This document shows positions 16,416-25,283 of a stretch of 59,661 nucleotides of DNA, in pieces (within the stretch, counting starts at the first letter, position 1; each line of letters starts with the position of its first letter). The stretch spans positions 1-59,661 of the forward strand of contig CAJPNZ010000006.1 of NCBI GenBank assembly GCA_905372155.1, in the 5' to 3' direction. Made by a program: the position numbers and the translations under genes. The notes under the pieces are model-generated. The model did no database searches. It had not been told where the DNA came from and saw only the letters and a program-made list of their open reading frames with translations. The DNA comes from Propionibacteriaceae bacterium (GTDB lineage: Bacteria > Actinomycetota > Actinomycetes > Propionibacteriales > Propionibacteriaceae).

Positions 16416-17489
16416 ATGACCATCTCCGTGGGGGAACAGGAGGATGAAATGCAGATCCCCAGTCCCGTCGAGCGTGCCGCGCTGGCGGAGCGTGCCGTTC
16501 GGACCCGCAGCATCCGACGTCTCTGGGCGCTTCCCGGGACCCGCCTCGGGGTGGTGTCCCACCCGGCGAGGTTGTCCCATCGGCTGTTCCTGGCGTGGCG
16601 ATACTGGTGGCAGGCACACCTGTTCGACTGCATCGTCGACGCCCAGATGCGCCATCCCGAAGCGGAACGGACCTGGTTGGCGAGGAAAATGGCGCGCGCC
16701 AGCCTGATCCGCAACGGCTTCAAACGCACGAACAGCTACTACGACGACATGGCCTGGTGGGGGCTCGCCCTCCAGCGCGGCAACGACGTCCTCGAGACCT
16801 CGGTCAGCGTCGAACCCATCATCCGGGCCTGCCGCGGTGCGATCCGACCCGAGAGCGTGGTGCCCTGGCGAGTCGGCGACGACTTCCTCAACGCCCCCGC
16901 CAACGGGCCGGTCGCCATCATGCTGGCCCGCGCCGGGTACCGCGACGAGGCGGTGCGGATCACCGACTGGATCGCCAAGAACCTGATGCTCGGCAGCGGC
17001 CTGGTGGCCGACGGGGTCGTGGCCTCCCAGGAGGGGCCGCGGCTCGACGCCACCGTCTACACCTACTGCCAGGGAGTCGTGCTGGGCGCGGAACTGGAGG
17101 TGATGGGGCCGGAATCCCCGCGCCGGATCGCGGACCTGGTCTCCGCCACGTGGCGACACCTCAGCGACTCCGACGGGGTGCTCACCGGTCAGGGCGGGGG
17201 CGACGGCGGTCTGTTCGCCGGGATCCTGGCCCGCTACCTGACGCTCGTGGTCAACCGGCTCCAGGGCAACGACGACACCCGCCAGCTCGCCGTCCACATG
17301 GTGCGATCCTCCGCGGAGGCGGCGTGGCGCAACGCGGCCAAGGACGCGGACGGGCTGCCGAGCTTCGGGCCCGAGTGGAGCCAACCCGCGCAGACCCCCG
17401 AACGGAACCGGTGGACCACGGAACGTGACCTGTCGGTGCAGCTCTCGGGTTGGATGCTCATGGAGGCGGCAGCGGCCCTGTCCGCATGA
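16416..17489 (+). CDS. Glycoside hydrolase family 76 protein (alpha-1,6-mannanase-like)
   Basis: This 357-residue protein has an all-helical (alpha/alpha)6 barrel look. The key element is N-S-Y-Y-D-D-M-A-W-W-G-L-A-L (about 108-121), containing the adjacent aspartates that serve as catalytic residues in GH76. A second conserved block is L-T-G-Q-G-G-G-D-G-G-L-F-A-G-I-L-A-R-Y-L (about 253-272). There is no signal peptide, so it would act in the cytosol on short alpha-1,6-mannosides or on a phosphorylated or imported glycan, unlike secreted mannanases. It ends 10 bases before the end of the convergent hydrolase gene. Specificity is not provable from sequence. Confidence 0.75.
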   Translation: MTISVGEQEDEMQIPSPVERAALAERAVRTRSIRRLWALPGTRLGVVSHPARLSHRLFLAWRYWWQAHLFDCIVDAQMRHPEAERTWLARKMARASLIRNGFKRTNSYYDDMAWWGLALQRGNDVLETSVSVEPIIRACRGAIRPESVVPWRVGDDFLNAPANGPVAIMLARAGYRDEAVRITDWIAKNLMLGSGLVADGVVASQEGPRLDATVYTYCQGVVLGAELEVMGPESPRRIADLVSATWRHLSDSDGVLTGQGGGDGGLFAGILARYLTLVVNRLQGNDDTRQLAVHMVRSSAEAAWRNAAKDADGLPSFGPEWSQPAQTPERNRWTTERDLSVQLSGWMLMEAAAALSA

Positions 17490-17499
17490 GTCCTTGCTC

Positions 17500-18516
17500 T
17501 CATGGGTTCTCGTGGCGGTTCATGAAGTCGAGTACCGCCGACCCGGCCCTCTCCGGGTCCTCCAGGGGTAGCGAGTGCGTGGCACCCTCCCAGAGGCCCG
17601 CCTCCGCCCCCGGCACCAGCTCCTCGGCGCGGCGCACCGCACCCGGGGGATCGGACAGGACCGCGCTTTCTCCCGCCATCGCCGCGTACACCGGGACGCC
17701 CAGGGAACCGAGCTGGGCGTCGGTGAACTGCGGTGGGAGGTCGCGGGCGGAGGAATACCCCTTCGTTCCCGCGTCGATCATGCGGGCCAGGGGGTCGTCG
17801 TGATCGACGGTCTCGTTGCCACCGATCCGCGCCAGGGCGGCGTCGCGCCACGACTGCGGTAGCAGCGGGATCGACGCGGGGATGGCCAGCAGGTAGACCT
17901 CCCATTTCAGGGAGGAGAAGGTCTGCACCGGGTCGAACAGGCTCAGTGAGACCGTCTGTCCGGGATGCCGCAGGGCGAAGTTGGTGGCCAGCCAGCCGCC
18001 GAAGGAATGCCCGACGACGTGCACGGGCGGGGTCCCGAGCGCGGTGAGGGTCTCGCTGATCCAACCGGCGTTCGCCTCGGGGGTCTCCAGCGGCACCGAC
18101 TGGTTGCTGAGGCCCGCGTCTCCCAGCGCGTCGACGGCGTAGACGGGGCGTTCGCGGGTCAGGACCGGCAGGAGATCGCGCCACATCGGGATGCCCGCTC
18201 CCCACCCCGGCAGCAGCAGGACGGGCGTTTTGATTGATCCTTCCGGCCCCGGGAACAGGGCGACGTGCACAGCGCCCCAGGAGGTCGCGACGTTCCACTC
18301 CTGCGCCGCGGGCATGCCCGCCATCACCTCCCGGTAGGCGGCGAGGTAGGTCTCGCGGGCCGAGGCGTTGCGCCACTGCCCGACCCTCGGGCCGCCGCGC
18401 GCGGCCAGCAGGAGCACGTTTGCGGCAAGCGAGACGACCAGGGCCAGGATCAGCAACCGACGGCGTTTCCGGCGAGGGGGGCGTTGCGTGGGTTCTGGAG
18501 AAACTTCTGCGACCAT
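17500..18516 (-). CDS. Membrane-anchored alpha/beta hydrolase
   Basis: This 338-residue protein has a basic N-terminus (RRKRRR) and one hydrophobic segment (about 20-40), so it is probably anchored with its hydrolase domain outside. The fold shows the oxyanion region LLLPGWGAG, the nucleophile elbow G-H-S-F-G-G-W (Ser near 170), an acidic residue on the later strands and a C-terminal T-H-S-L-P histidine. The substrate is unknown. It is divergent from a TetR gene, and the 65-base gap holds a TTGCAC/GTGCAA inverted repeat, suggesting control by that TetR protein. Confidence 0.78.
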   Translation of the reverse strand: MVAEVSPEPTQRPPRRKRRRLLILALVVSLAANVLLLAARGGPRVGQWRNASARETYLAAYREVMAGMPAAQEWNVATSWGAVHVALFPGPEGSIKTPVLLLPGWGAGIPMWRDLLPVLTRERPVYAVDALGDAGLSNQSVPLETPEANAGWISETLTALGTPPVHVVGHSFGGWLATNFALRHPGQTVSLSLFDPVQTFSSLKWEVYLLAIPASIPLLPQSWRDAALARIGGNETVDHDDPLARMIDAGTKGYSSARDLPPQFTDAQLGSLGVPVYAAMAGESAVLSDPPGAVRRAEELVPGAEAGLWEGATHSLPLEDPERAGSAVLDFMNRHENP

Positions 18517-18526
18517 GGCAATACGT

Positions 18527-18551
18527 TTGCACTGTTTCCTTGGCGGTGCAA
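18527..18551. promoter_or_regulatory. Candidate operator between hydrolase and TetR genes
   Basis: TTGCAC (18527-18532) and GTGCAA (18546-18551) form an inverted repeat with a 13-base spacer in the divergent promoter region. This is the usual position for a TetR protein that controls itself and its neighbour. Confidence 0.4.
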
Positions 18552-18581
18552 GTGCATCGTCAAAACCTCTATGCTTGTCCC

Positions 18582-19145
18582 GTGCCGAAATTGGTGGATC
18601 ACGACGTGCGACGCCGGGAGATAGCGCAGGCGGTGTGGGCCGTCATCGCCGAGCGGGGGATCGAGGGCGTGACCCTGCGCTGCGTCGCCGCCGAGGCCGG
18701 GGTCTCCGTGGGTCGCATCCAGCACTACCACGCCTCGCGGGAGGAACTCGTCCGCGACAGCTGCCGGGAACTCCTGAAGGCCGCGACCCAGCGGTTCGAG
18801 GCCGCCGGCGACGCCACCCCCGTGGAGAGGCTGCGCCGGCTCATCCTGGGGCGGATCCCGACCACCCCCGAGTTCGCCATCGGGACCTCGATCTGGCTGG
18901 CCTACGAGGCCAAGAGCGTCGACGACCCCGTGATCGCCGAACTGGTGCAGCGGGGGCACGCGGGGGGTGTGCGGGAGACGGCAGCGCTGCTCGGTGAGTG
19001 CGGTGTCGCCGACGCCCCCGCCGTCGCCCTGCGCCTCATGGCGACGGCCGAGGGGCTGGCCATCCGGGTGCTGGTCGGGGGGCTGGAGCCCCGGGCGGCC
19101 ACCGAGCTGCTGGAGGATCTGATCACCGAGGCGCTGCCCGGCTGA
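18582..19145 (+). CDS. TetR family transcriptional regulator
   Basis: This 187-residue regulator has an N-terminal helix-turn-helix (about 10-55) with RREIAQAVWAVIAERGIEGV followed by T-L-R-C-V-A-A-E-A-G-V-S-V-G-R-I-Q-H-Y-H-x-S-R-E-E-L. The C-terminal ligand domain resembles the TetR_C_6/BetI-like type, with M-A-T-A-E-G-L near its end. The GTG at 18582 is selected because the domain starts directly after it; upstream sequence in frame overlaps the divergent hydrolase promoter. It probably regulates the neighbouring hydrolase and itself through the inverted repeat at 18527-18551. Confidence 0.82.
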   Translation: MPKLVDHDVRRREIAQAVWAVIAERGIEGVTLRCVAAEAGVSVGRIQHYHASREELVRDSCRELLKAATQRFEAAGDATPVERLRRLILGRIPTTPEFAIGTSIWLAYEAKSVDDPVIAELVQRGHAGGVRETAALLGECGVADAPAVALRLMATAEGLAIRVLVGGLEPRAATELLEDLITEALPG

Positions 19146-19225
19146 GTCGGGCGGAAGGTTTTTCGTTCAAGACGCACGCGCGACCCCGCCGTGTGATTCG
19201 ATCAGGATGGGAACGCCGTTGTGTA

Positions 19226-19237
19226 CATCAACTGATG
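19226..19237 (+). promoter_or_regulatory. Candidate VapBC operator palindrome
   Basis: CATCA-AC-TGATG is a perfect short palindrome 28 bases ahead of the vapB start. Toxin-antitoxin complexes commonly bind such sites to repress their own operon. The match is short and could be chance. Confidence 0.3.
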
Positions 19238-19265
19238 CTACGTTTGATGCCGGAGAGGACGACTC

Positions 19266-19472
19266 ATGAGAACCACCGTTACCCTTGAAGACGATCTGGT
19301 GGCGCGCGCCCAGGAACTGACAGGCGTCAAGGAACGCTCCGTCCTGCTCCGGGAGGGCCTCAAGACACTCATCCGCGTCGAGAGCGCCCGCCGCCTGGCC
19401 GCGCTCGGCGGCACCGAACCGGACGCGCAGGTTTCGTCACGGGCCCGGGACATCGGGGACCTCGCGAAGTGA
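19266..19472 (+). CDS. vapB: VapB-type antitoxin
   Basis: This 68-residue antitoxin has an N-terminal ribbon-helix-helix-like segment M-R-T-T-V-T-L-E-D-D-L-V-A-R-A-Q-E-L-T-G for DNA binding and dimerisation, and a C-terminal tail rich in Ala, Leu and Arg that would wrap around the toxin. R-x-A-A-L-G-G-x-x-P in the tail is typical of VapB partners of PIN toxins. GGAGAGGA sets the ATG at 19266. Its stop codon overlaps the toxin start (GTGA), so the two are translationally coupled. Confidence 0.85.
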   Translation: MRTTVTLEDDLVARAQELTGVKERSVLLREGLKTLIRVESARRLAALGGTEPDAQVSSRARDIGDLAK

Positions 19473-19831
19473 TCCTCGTCGACACCTCCGTCTGGATCGA
19501 CCACTTCCGTCGCAGCGACCTGCGTCTGGTGCGCCTGCTGCGCGGCGACGAGGCGGGCTGCCACGCCATGGTCATCGGGGAGTTGTCGCTGAGCTCCATG
19601 CCCGCCCGTTCGGTGCGGACGTCATACCTGTCCAACCTGTACCGATTCCCCAGCCTCCACGACGACGAGCTGCTGCACCTCGTCGAGTCCAGACGACTGT
19701 GGGGCCGAGGCCTGAGTCTGGTGGACATCAACCTCATCGGCTCCGTCCTCGTGGTGCCCGGGGCGTGCCTGTGGACCCGCGACAAGCGCCTCCACAAGGT
19801 CTCGGAGGAGCTGGAGATCGCTTTCGAGTGA
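19469..19831 (+). CDS. vapC: VapC-type PIN-domain toxin ribonuclease
   Basis: This 120-residue PIN-domain endoribonuclease is expected to cleave tRNA or rRNA when freed from VapB. The acidic active-site residues are visible: D in ILVDTSVWIDHF (residue 5), E in I-G-E-L-S-L (about 33), D in SLVDINLIGSVL (about 90) and D in W-T-R-D-K-R-L (about 109). It starts with GTG overlapping the vapB stop by four bases. All key residues are present, so it is probably active. A hairpin lies between it and the convergent ABC operon. Confidence 0.87.
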   Translation: MILVDTSVWIDHFRRSDLRLVRLLRGDEAGCHAMVIGELSLSSMPARSVRTSYLSNLYRFPSLHDDELLHLVESRRLWGRGLSLVDINLIGSVLVVPGACLWTRDKRLHKVSEELEIAFE

Positions 19832-19893
19832 AAGCCGGCGGTCCCGTCCACAAGACGGGCCGCTCCTTCGTCGCGGCCCGGCCCAACCGGCTT
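19832..19893. terminator. Nested hairpin between vapC and the ABC operon
   Basis: AAGCCGG (19832-19838) can pair with CCGGCTT (19887-19893), and inside it CCCGTC (19843-19848) pairs with GACGGG (19854-19859) around CACAA. It sits between convergent genes and could act in both directions. Confidence 0.5.
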
Positions 19894-19907
19894 CAAGAGA
19901 AGGGAAC

Positions 19908-20753
19908 TCAGCCCTTCAGGCCGGAGGTGGCGAGTCCCTCGATGACCTTGCGCTGCATGGCGAAGAACAACACGAAGATCGGCGCCATGGCCATGGCGGA
20001 GGCGGCCATCATGAGGTTCCAGTCGGACGCGTGCTGGCCCGCGAAGGTCGCGATGCCGGCGCTGAGCGGCATATTCGACTCGCGGGTGGTCACGATCAGC
20101 GGCCACAGCAGGTCGTTCCAGCTCCACAGCACCGTCGTGATGGCGACGGCGAACAGGCTGGGCTTGACCAGCGGGAACATCACCTTCCAGAACACCTGCC
20201 ACGGGTTGCAGCCGTCCAGCCGTGCCGCCTCCTCAAGCTCCTTCGGCAGCGACATGAACGCCTGCCGCATCAGGAACGTCCCGAAGGCCGAGAACAGGCC
20301 CGGCAGTACGATGCCCCACGGGGTCTCGAGCAGGTTGAGGCCCTTGACGATCTGGTACTGGGTGATCAGGAACGCCTGACTGGGAATCATGAGGATCGCC
20401 AGCAGCAACCCGAACAGCACGTTGCGACCCTTGAAAGGCATCCGGGCGAAGGCATATCCGGCCATCGAGCACAGGATCAGCTGGGCTCCCGTGCGGAGCG
20501 CGGTGATCAGGAACGACGTCCAGAACTGCGACAGGAACGGAATCCTGGCGAACACCTCCGCGTAGTTCCCCCACTGCGGTGAGGCCGGGAGGAACTGCGG
20601 GGGCACCGCCTGGATCTCGGTGTTCGTCGACAGCGACATCAGCACCTGCCACACGAACGGGAAGACCATGGTCAACCCGCCGAGGCACAGAATGATGTGG
20701 GCGGGCAGGAGGCGGCTCTGCTTGTGCATGCTCCTGTGCGGTCGATCAGACAT
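19908..20753 (-). CDS. Carbohydrate ABC transporter permease (MalG-like)
   Basis: This 281-residue inner-membrane permease of the CUT1 sugar-transporter class has about six membrane segments. The cytoplasmic EAA loop that docks the ATPase is clear: E-E-A-A-R-L-D-G-C-N-P-W-Q-V-F-W-K-V-M-F-P-L (about 180-201). It overlaps the upstream permease gene by 8 bases (20746-20753), implying translational coupling. It is the last gene of the operon. No ATPase gene is present, so a shared MsiK-type ATPase encoded elsewhere is expected. Confidence 0.88.
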   Translation of the reverse strand: MSDRPHRSMHKQSRLLPAHIILCLGGLTMVFPFVWQVLMSLSTNTEIQAVPPQFLPASPQWGNYAEVFARIPFLSQFWTSFLITALRTGAQLILCSMAGYAFARMPFKGRNVLFGLLLAILMIPSQAFLITQYQIVKGLNLLETPWGIVLPGLFSAFGTFLMRQAFMSLPKELEEAARLDGCNPWQVFWKVMFPLVKPSLFAVAITTVLWSWNDLLWPLIVTTRESNMPLSAGIATFAGQHASDWNLMMAASAMAMAPIFVLFFAMQRKVIEGLATSGLKG

Positions 20754-21684
20754 AGTGCACCCACTTCTTCTGTCCCCAGAACTGAATCGCCGTCACCACG
20801 CCGACGAGCGCGAGGATCAGGATGGAGACCGCGGCTCCGACCCCCCGGTTGTTGTTGACGAACGCCTCCTGGTAGAACAACGAGACCAGCGACCGCGACG
20901 AGTTGGCGGCGGGATTTCCCGCACCCAGCATCGCGTAGAGGGCGTCGAACAGCTGGAACCCGCCGATGGCCTGCATGATCGTCAGGAAGAAGATCGACGG
21001 CGTCAGCAGCGGGACCGTGATGTTCTTGAACTGGTGCCAGGAACTGGCCCCGTCGATCTGCGCCGCCTCGTAGAGCTCCTTCGGGATCGCCTTCAGGCCC
21101 GCCGAGAGGATGATGACGTTGAACCCGATCGAACCCCAGATCCCGAAGATCGCGACGGCCAGCATGACCACCCCGGGGGTTGACAGCCAGTAGGGCGGGT
21201 CCGATATCCCGATGGCCTTCAGCATCTGGTTCAACAACCCGAAGTTGCCGTTGTAGAACAGTCGCCACACCTGCACGATCGCCACCGGCATCGCCAGGTA
21301 GGGCATGAAGAACAACACCCGGTAGACGGCGCGTCCCTTCAGGCCCGGAAGCTCCAGCAGCGACGCGATCACCACCGAGATCGGCACGGCCAGCAGCACC
21401 ACGGCCGTGTAGAAGAGGGTGTTGATCATCGCGGAGGGGAGATCCGGACGGGAGAAGAGGGTCGAATAGTTTTCCAGCCCGACGAACTTCTGATCGCCGC
21501 CGAAGGCATTCGTCCTGGTCAGCGACGCGTACAGGTTCCCGATGATCGGGAAGTAGTAGAAGATGAGGACGCCGAGCATCAGGGGGCCGATGAACAGCAG
21601 GGGCCAGGCCCCTGCCGACATCGGGTTGACGCGACGTCGCCGGGAGTACGATGCCTTCGCTCCGCCACTCCTGTCGACGGTCAT
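20746..21684 (-). CDS. Carbohydrate ABC transporter permease (MalF-like)
   Basis: This 312-residue permease with about six membrane segments is the partner of the MalG-like permease. The first segment is PLLFIGPLMLGVLIFYYFPI (about 28-47), and the EAA loop reads Y-E-A-A-Q-I-D-G-A-S-S-W-H-Q-F-K-N-I-T-V-P-L-L-T-P (about 204-228). GGAG precedes the ATG. It lies 14 bases after the binding-protein gene. The substrate is a carbohydrate of unknown identity; the linked oxidoreductase hints at a sugar or polyol that is oxidised after uptake. Confidence 0.88.
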   Translation of the reverse strand: MTVDRSGGAKASYSRRRRVNPMSAGAWPLLFIGPLMLGVLIFYYFPIIGNLYASLTRTNAFGGDQKFVGLENYSTLFSRPDLPSAMINTLFYTAVVLLAVPISVVIASLLELPGLKGRAVYRVLFFMPYLAMPVAIVQVWRLFYNGNFGLLNQMLKAIGISDPPYWLSTPGVVMLAVAIFGIWGSIGFNVIILSAGLKAIPKELYEAAQIDGASSWHQFKNITVPLLTPSIFFLTIMQAIGGFQLFDALYAMLGAGNPAANSSRSLVSLFYQEAFVNNNRGVGAAVSILILALVGVVTAIQFWGQKKWVHYV

Positions 21685-21698
21685 TTCCGCTTACTCCT

Positions 21699-22952
21699 TC
21701 ACTCCTGATCGAGCGCCGTGTTCATCTCGGCGGCCAGTTTCTTGCAGCCCTCCTCTGCGGTCACCTTGCCGGTGAACACCTCGCTGAGGCTGGTTTCCTT
21801 GTCGGCCCAGGCGGAGGTGTTCTTCGAGACCGGGTAGGGCACCGCGTAGGTCTCTGCGGCCTTGGTGAACACGTCGATGTTCCAGCTGGGGGCCTGCTCC
21901 AGCCACTTGGCCTGGGTGCCGTTGAAGGCCGGGATCGCGGTGCCGTTGGCCGCCTCGGTCTCGGCCGCGGTCTGGCTGCTGAACGCCCGGACCGCTGCCT
22001 TCGCGGCGGTGAGGTTCTTCGACTTCGCCGAGGCGACGTAGGCCAGCCCGTGGATGATGGTGGCCTGGGTCTCCTTCTTCGGCAGCGGGACCACGACGAC
22101 CTCGTCGCCCTTGAACTGCTCGCGCAGTTCCTTCACGTGCCAGGAACCGGCCCACATGATGCCGGCCTGCCCGTTGAGGAACTGCTGTTTCGCGGGGGTG
22201 TCGGCGAGAACCTGCATGTCGGGCATCGAGCCGTCCTTGACCAGATCCACCCAGTACTGCACGCCCTCGATGCTCTTGGGATCGTCGAACCCGGACTTGT
22301 GGTCCTTGATGACGTATCCACCGGCCTGGTGGATGGTGTTGTAGTAGCTGGCCTGTCCGTCGTCGAGCCCCACGACCACACCGAACCCGGCCTGGGCGTC
22401 GGCGATGGCCTTGGCGGCGGCGTGGTGCTCCTCCCACGTCCAGTCCCCGGTGGGCACCTGTACCCCGGCCTTGGCGAAGATCTCCTTGTTGATGAAGCAG
22501 GCGATGGTGTCGTAGTCCTTCGGGACGCCGTACTTCTTGCCCTCCACCGTGTAGAGGTCCACCAGCGCCTTCGGGTACTTGTCCCAGGCGACGTCCTTGA
22601 GGTCGTCGATCTCGGCGAGCATCCCGTTCGAGGCGTAGAGCTGGATGTTGGGTCCGTTCATCCAGAACACGTCGGGCAGCTGGTCGCCCTCGGCCTGGGT
22701 GCGCAGCTTGGTCCAGTAGTCCTTGTAGGCCGCCACCGACGGGGTGATCGTGATGTTCGGGTACTCCTTGGTGAAGGCCTGGATGTTGGCCTCGACGGTG
22801 GGAGTCTGGTTCTTGTCCCAGTAGAACAGAGTCAACTCGGCCTTGGTGTCCTTGTTCAGCTCCTCGCCGGTTTTCTCCTGTCCAGAACAGGCCGACAGGG
22901 TGGACGCCGCTCCGAGCACCGAGGCGGCTGCCAGAAAGGTGCGACGCTTCAT
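21699..22952 (-). CDS. Sugar ABC transporter substrate-binding lipoprotein
   Basis: This 417-residue extracellular binding lipoprotein is of the MalE-like (SBP_bac_1/8) class. The N-terminus has a signal peptide, MKRRTFLAAASVLGAASTLS, ending in lipobox S-A-C-S (Cys at 22). The mature domain shows L-T-L-F-Y-W-D, R-T-Q-A-E-G-D-Q-L-P-D-V-F-W-M-N and Y-G-V-P-K-D-Y-D-T-I, typical of this family. AAGGAGAG precedes the ATG. It captures the ligand for the two downstream permeases. It follows the ROK-oxidoreductase gene by 25 bases, so all four genes form one operon. Confidence 0.9.
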   Translation of the reverse strand: MKRRTFLAAASVLGAASTLSACSGQEKTGEELNKDTKAELTLFYWDKNQTPTVEANIQAFTKEYPNITITPSVAAYKDYWTKLRTQAEGDQLPDVFWMNGPNIQLYASNGMLAEIDDLKDVAWDKYPKALVDLYTVEGKKYGVPKDYDTIACFINKEIFAKAGVQVPTGDWTWEEHHAAAKAIADAQAGFGVVVGLDDGQASYYNTIHQAGGYVIKDHKSGFDDPKSIEGVQYWVDLVKDGSMPDMQVLADTPAKQQFLNGQAGIMWAGSWHVKELREQFKGDEVVVVPLPKKETQATIIHGLAYVASAKSKNLTAAKAAVRAFSSQTAAETEAANGTAIPAFNGTQAKWLEQAPSWNIDVFTKAAETYAVPYPVSKNTSAWADKETSLSEVFTGKVTAEEGCKKLAAEMNTALDQE

Positions 22953-22977
22953 CGGATTCTCTCCTTCTGATCGGTGG

Positions 22978-25263
22978 TCACTTGACCTGGTTGTTGGTGA
23001 AGTAGGTGATGATGTCCGGGTCCAGCTCCGGGACGTTCCGGGGGGAAGAGCCGTTGCGGAGGGAATCGGTGGCGGCGATGGCCGCGGCGACGGCGTACCA
23101 GGCGCCGAGCGGGGAGGTGTCGGTCGGGGTGCCGTCGGTGATGAAGGAGACGAACTCGCTGATCGTCAGGACGTCGGCGTCGTCGTGTCCCTTGTCGTCG
23201 CCCTTGATCGGGAACCGGGCGTCGCCCTCCGGGTCGTAGAGGTGGCGTCGGTTCCACAGCTTGATGTGACCGCCCTCGTAATCGCCGAAGTTCTCGATGC
23301 GACCCTCCGTGCCGATCACGGTGTAGTTGCGCCAGTAGTCGGGGGTGTAGTGGCACTGCTGGTAGGAGGCGAACAACCCCGACTCCATCCGCATCAGCAT
23401 CATCGAGATGTCCTCGACGTCCACCACCGGGTTGAGGCCCTTCTGCGACAGCGGCGGCCAGTTCCCCATGTCGAACCAGTCACCCAGCAGCTGCCCGGAA
23501 CGGTCCTCGCGATCGGTGATGCGGTCGTAGAGGGTCAGGCCGCCCATGGCGGTGACCTGTGTGGTGTGGGAGCCGGCCAGCCAGTGCATCACGTCCAGGT
23601 CGTGGGCGGCCTTCTGCAGCAGCAGGCCCGTGGCGTGCTCGCGGGTGGCGTGCCAGTCCTTGAAGTAGTAGTCGCCGCCGTTGCCGACGAAGTGGCGGCA
23701 CCAGATCGCCTTCACCTCACCGATGGCGCCGCGGCGGATCAGGTCCCGCATCGAACGCACCACGTGCATGTGACGCATGTTGTGCCCCACGTAGAGTTTC
23801 GTGCCGGTCTCGTGGGCGGTGCGCAGGATCTCGATGGCGTCGTCCATGCGGGTCGCCAGGGGTTTTTCGACGTAGACGGGGATCCCGGCCCGGAGCAGCT
23901 CGCAGGTCACCTTCGCGTGGGTGTCGTCGGGGGAGGTGACCAGGGCCGCGTCGATGCCCTCGGCGATCAGCTCCGTGACGTTGCGCGTCAGCTTGATGTC
24001 GCTGCGGCCGAGGCGCCGCGGGAGGCGCGCCTCCGCGTCCGGGTGCGGATCGGCGGCGGCGGTGATGCGGCAGTTGAGCCTCGGGAGCTCGAAATGTTTG
24101 GCGATGTCGGCCCGGGCTCCCACCCCGACCACGCCGATACGCAGCGTGGCGCGCTCCGAGGCCGCTGGTTGTGCCATGGACATTGGCGAATGGATTCCTC
24201 TCGCTGTGATTCTCGTGATGTGGCCGATTTCCTTGGGAATCGGAATCAGCCGGGTGGACTCGCCGAAGAGAGCGGTCCGGGCCTCCCGGAGGGCCAGGGA
24301 CAGGGCGCCGACGATGGCGGCTCCCTGCCCGAGCCGGGAAACCTGGAGGTTCAGTTCGGCCGCACTCGACTCGCGGTTGACGCGCAGGTGATCGATGATC
24401 TCGGCGAGGATGCCCGGGGACTCGCGGTTCGGCAGGGTCAGGACGATGCACGCGGGATCGAGGACCGCGGAGACGGTACCGATGCTCTCCGCGGCGCGCA
24501 CCAGGTTGCCCGGTGCCGGACCGGACTCGTCAACGATGCGCAACCCCACCTCACCCGCGTTCTGCCGGTTTCCCCGGTGCAGCTCGCCGCCCATGACCAG
24601 GCCGGTGACGATAGCACGCGACAGGGCGATCAGGAGGAGGTCGTCGGTGGGCTGGAGGGAACCGTCGCCACAGCGCAGGGCGAATTCCCCGAAGGCGGAG
24701 GCGTTCACATCGTTCTCGATCCGCACCGGCAGGTGCAGGCGTTGCGAGAGTTCGTGGCCGAGGGCGAAACCCTCCCACTGGGGGACGGCGTCGCTGCGCA
24801 TCAGGCGGCCGTCGAGGTCCACGGTGCCGGTGGTGGACACGACGATCGCCAGCGGCGGGCCCGCGGTGCCCTCGGCGATGTGTCTGCCGATCAGGTCCAG
24901 CAGGGTTGTGAACCGGACCGAGGAGTCCACGCTGACCCCGGACCTGTGGTCGGTCTCGATGATCTCCCCGTCGAGGCGGGCGACCGCCAGCAGTGCGCTG
25001 CGGTGGAGGAGGTCGACGCCGATGACCACCCCGGCATCCTTGCGGGGGGCCCAGGTCTCGGCGGGCCGGCCGACGTTGCCCTCCGCTCCCTGGGGGGCGA
25101 CCAGACCCAGCTCCGTGAGGGAATCGAGCAGGGTGGTGATGGTGGGACGGGACAGACGGGTTCGTTTCATCAGCGAACTGACGGTGGCGTTCGGGTGTGC
25201 GACGAGGGCCTCGTAGACACCGGCCAGGCGGCCCGGCCTACTGTTGTGAATGCTCGTGGGCAT
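22978..25263 (-). CDS. ROK-type repressor fused to Gfo/Idh/MocA oxidoreductase
   Basis: This single frame of 761 residues joins two proteins. Residues 1-75 are a winged helix (ATVSSLMKRTRLSRPTITTL). Residues 78-about 335 are a ROK domain with IGVDLLHRSALLAVARLDG and E-N-D-V-N-A-S-A-F-G-E. The ROK zinc motif C-x-C-G-x-x-G-C is absent and roughly 80-90 residues after N-A-G-E-V-G appear deleted, so kinase activity is unlikely. From about 372 a Rossmann enzyme begins (LRIGVVGVGARADIAKHF), with the E-K-P-L-A motif and a Gfo/Idh/MocA C-terminal domain. The linker coincides with in-frame ATGs at 24183 and 24177 and an AGAGGA (24196-24201), as if an intergenic gap had been absorbed. A separate oxidoreductase may still be made from there. 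The ATG at 25263 follows GAGG and beats a TTG at 25266. The protein probably represses its own operon through the palindrome at 25284-25301. Confidence 0.85.
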   Translation of the reverse strand: MPTSIHNSRPGRLAGVYEALVAHPNATVSSLMKRTRLSRPTITTLLDSLTELGLVAPQGAEGNVGRPAETWAPRKDAGVVIGVDLLHRSALLAVARLDGEIIETDHRSGVSVDSSVRFTTLLDLIGRHIAEGTAGPPLAIVVSTTGTVDLDGRLMRSDAVPQWEGFALGHELSQRLHLPVRIENDVNASAFGEFALRCGDGSLQPTDDLLLIALSRAIVTGLVMGGELHRGNRQNAGEVGLRIVDESGPAPGNLVRAAESIGTVSAVLDPACIVLTLPNRESPGILAEIIDHLRVNRESSAAELNLQVSRLGQGAAIVGALSLALREARTALFGESTRLIPIPKEIGHITRITARGIHSPMSMAQPAASERATLRIGVVGVGARADIAKHFELPRLNCRITAAADPHPDAEARLPRRLGRSDIKLTRNVTELIAEGIDAALVTSPDDTHAKVTCELLRAGIPVYVEKPLATRMDDAIEILRTAHETGTKLYVGHNMRHMHVVRSMRDLIRRGAIGEVKAIWCRHFVGNGGDYYFKDWHATREHATGLLLQKAAHDLDVMHWLAGSHTTQVTAMGGLTLYDRITDREDRSGQLLGDWFDMGNWPPLSQKGLNPVVDVEDISMMLMRMESGLFASYQQCHYTPDYWRNYTVIGTEGRIENFGDYEGGHIKLWNRRHLYDPEGDARFPIKGDDKGHDDADVLTISEFVSFITDGTPTDTSPLGAWYAVAAAIAATDSLRNGSSPRNVPELDPDIITYFTNNQVK

Positions 25264-25283
25264 CAATGACCTCGTTTTCTCAA

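Noticed and set aside
22843..25269. 808-codon plus-strand open frame opposite the ROK fusion gene
   Set aside because: It is a high-GC shadow on the opposite strand. Its translation is low-complexity Gly/Val/Asp/His-rich, while the minus strand encodes clear domains.
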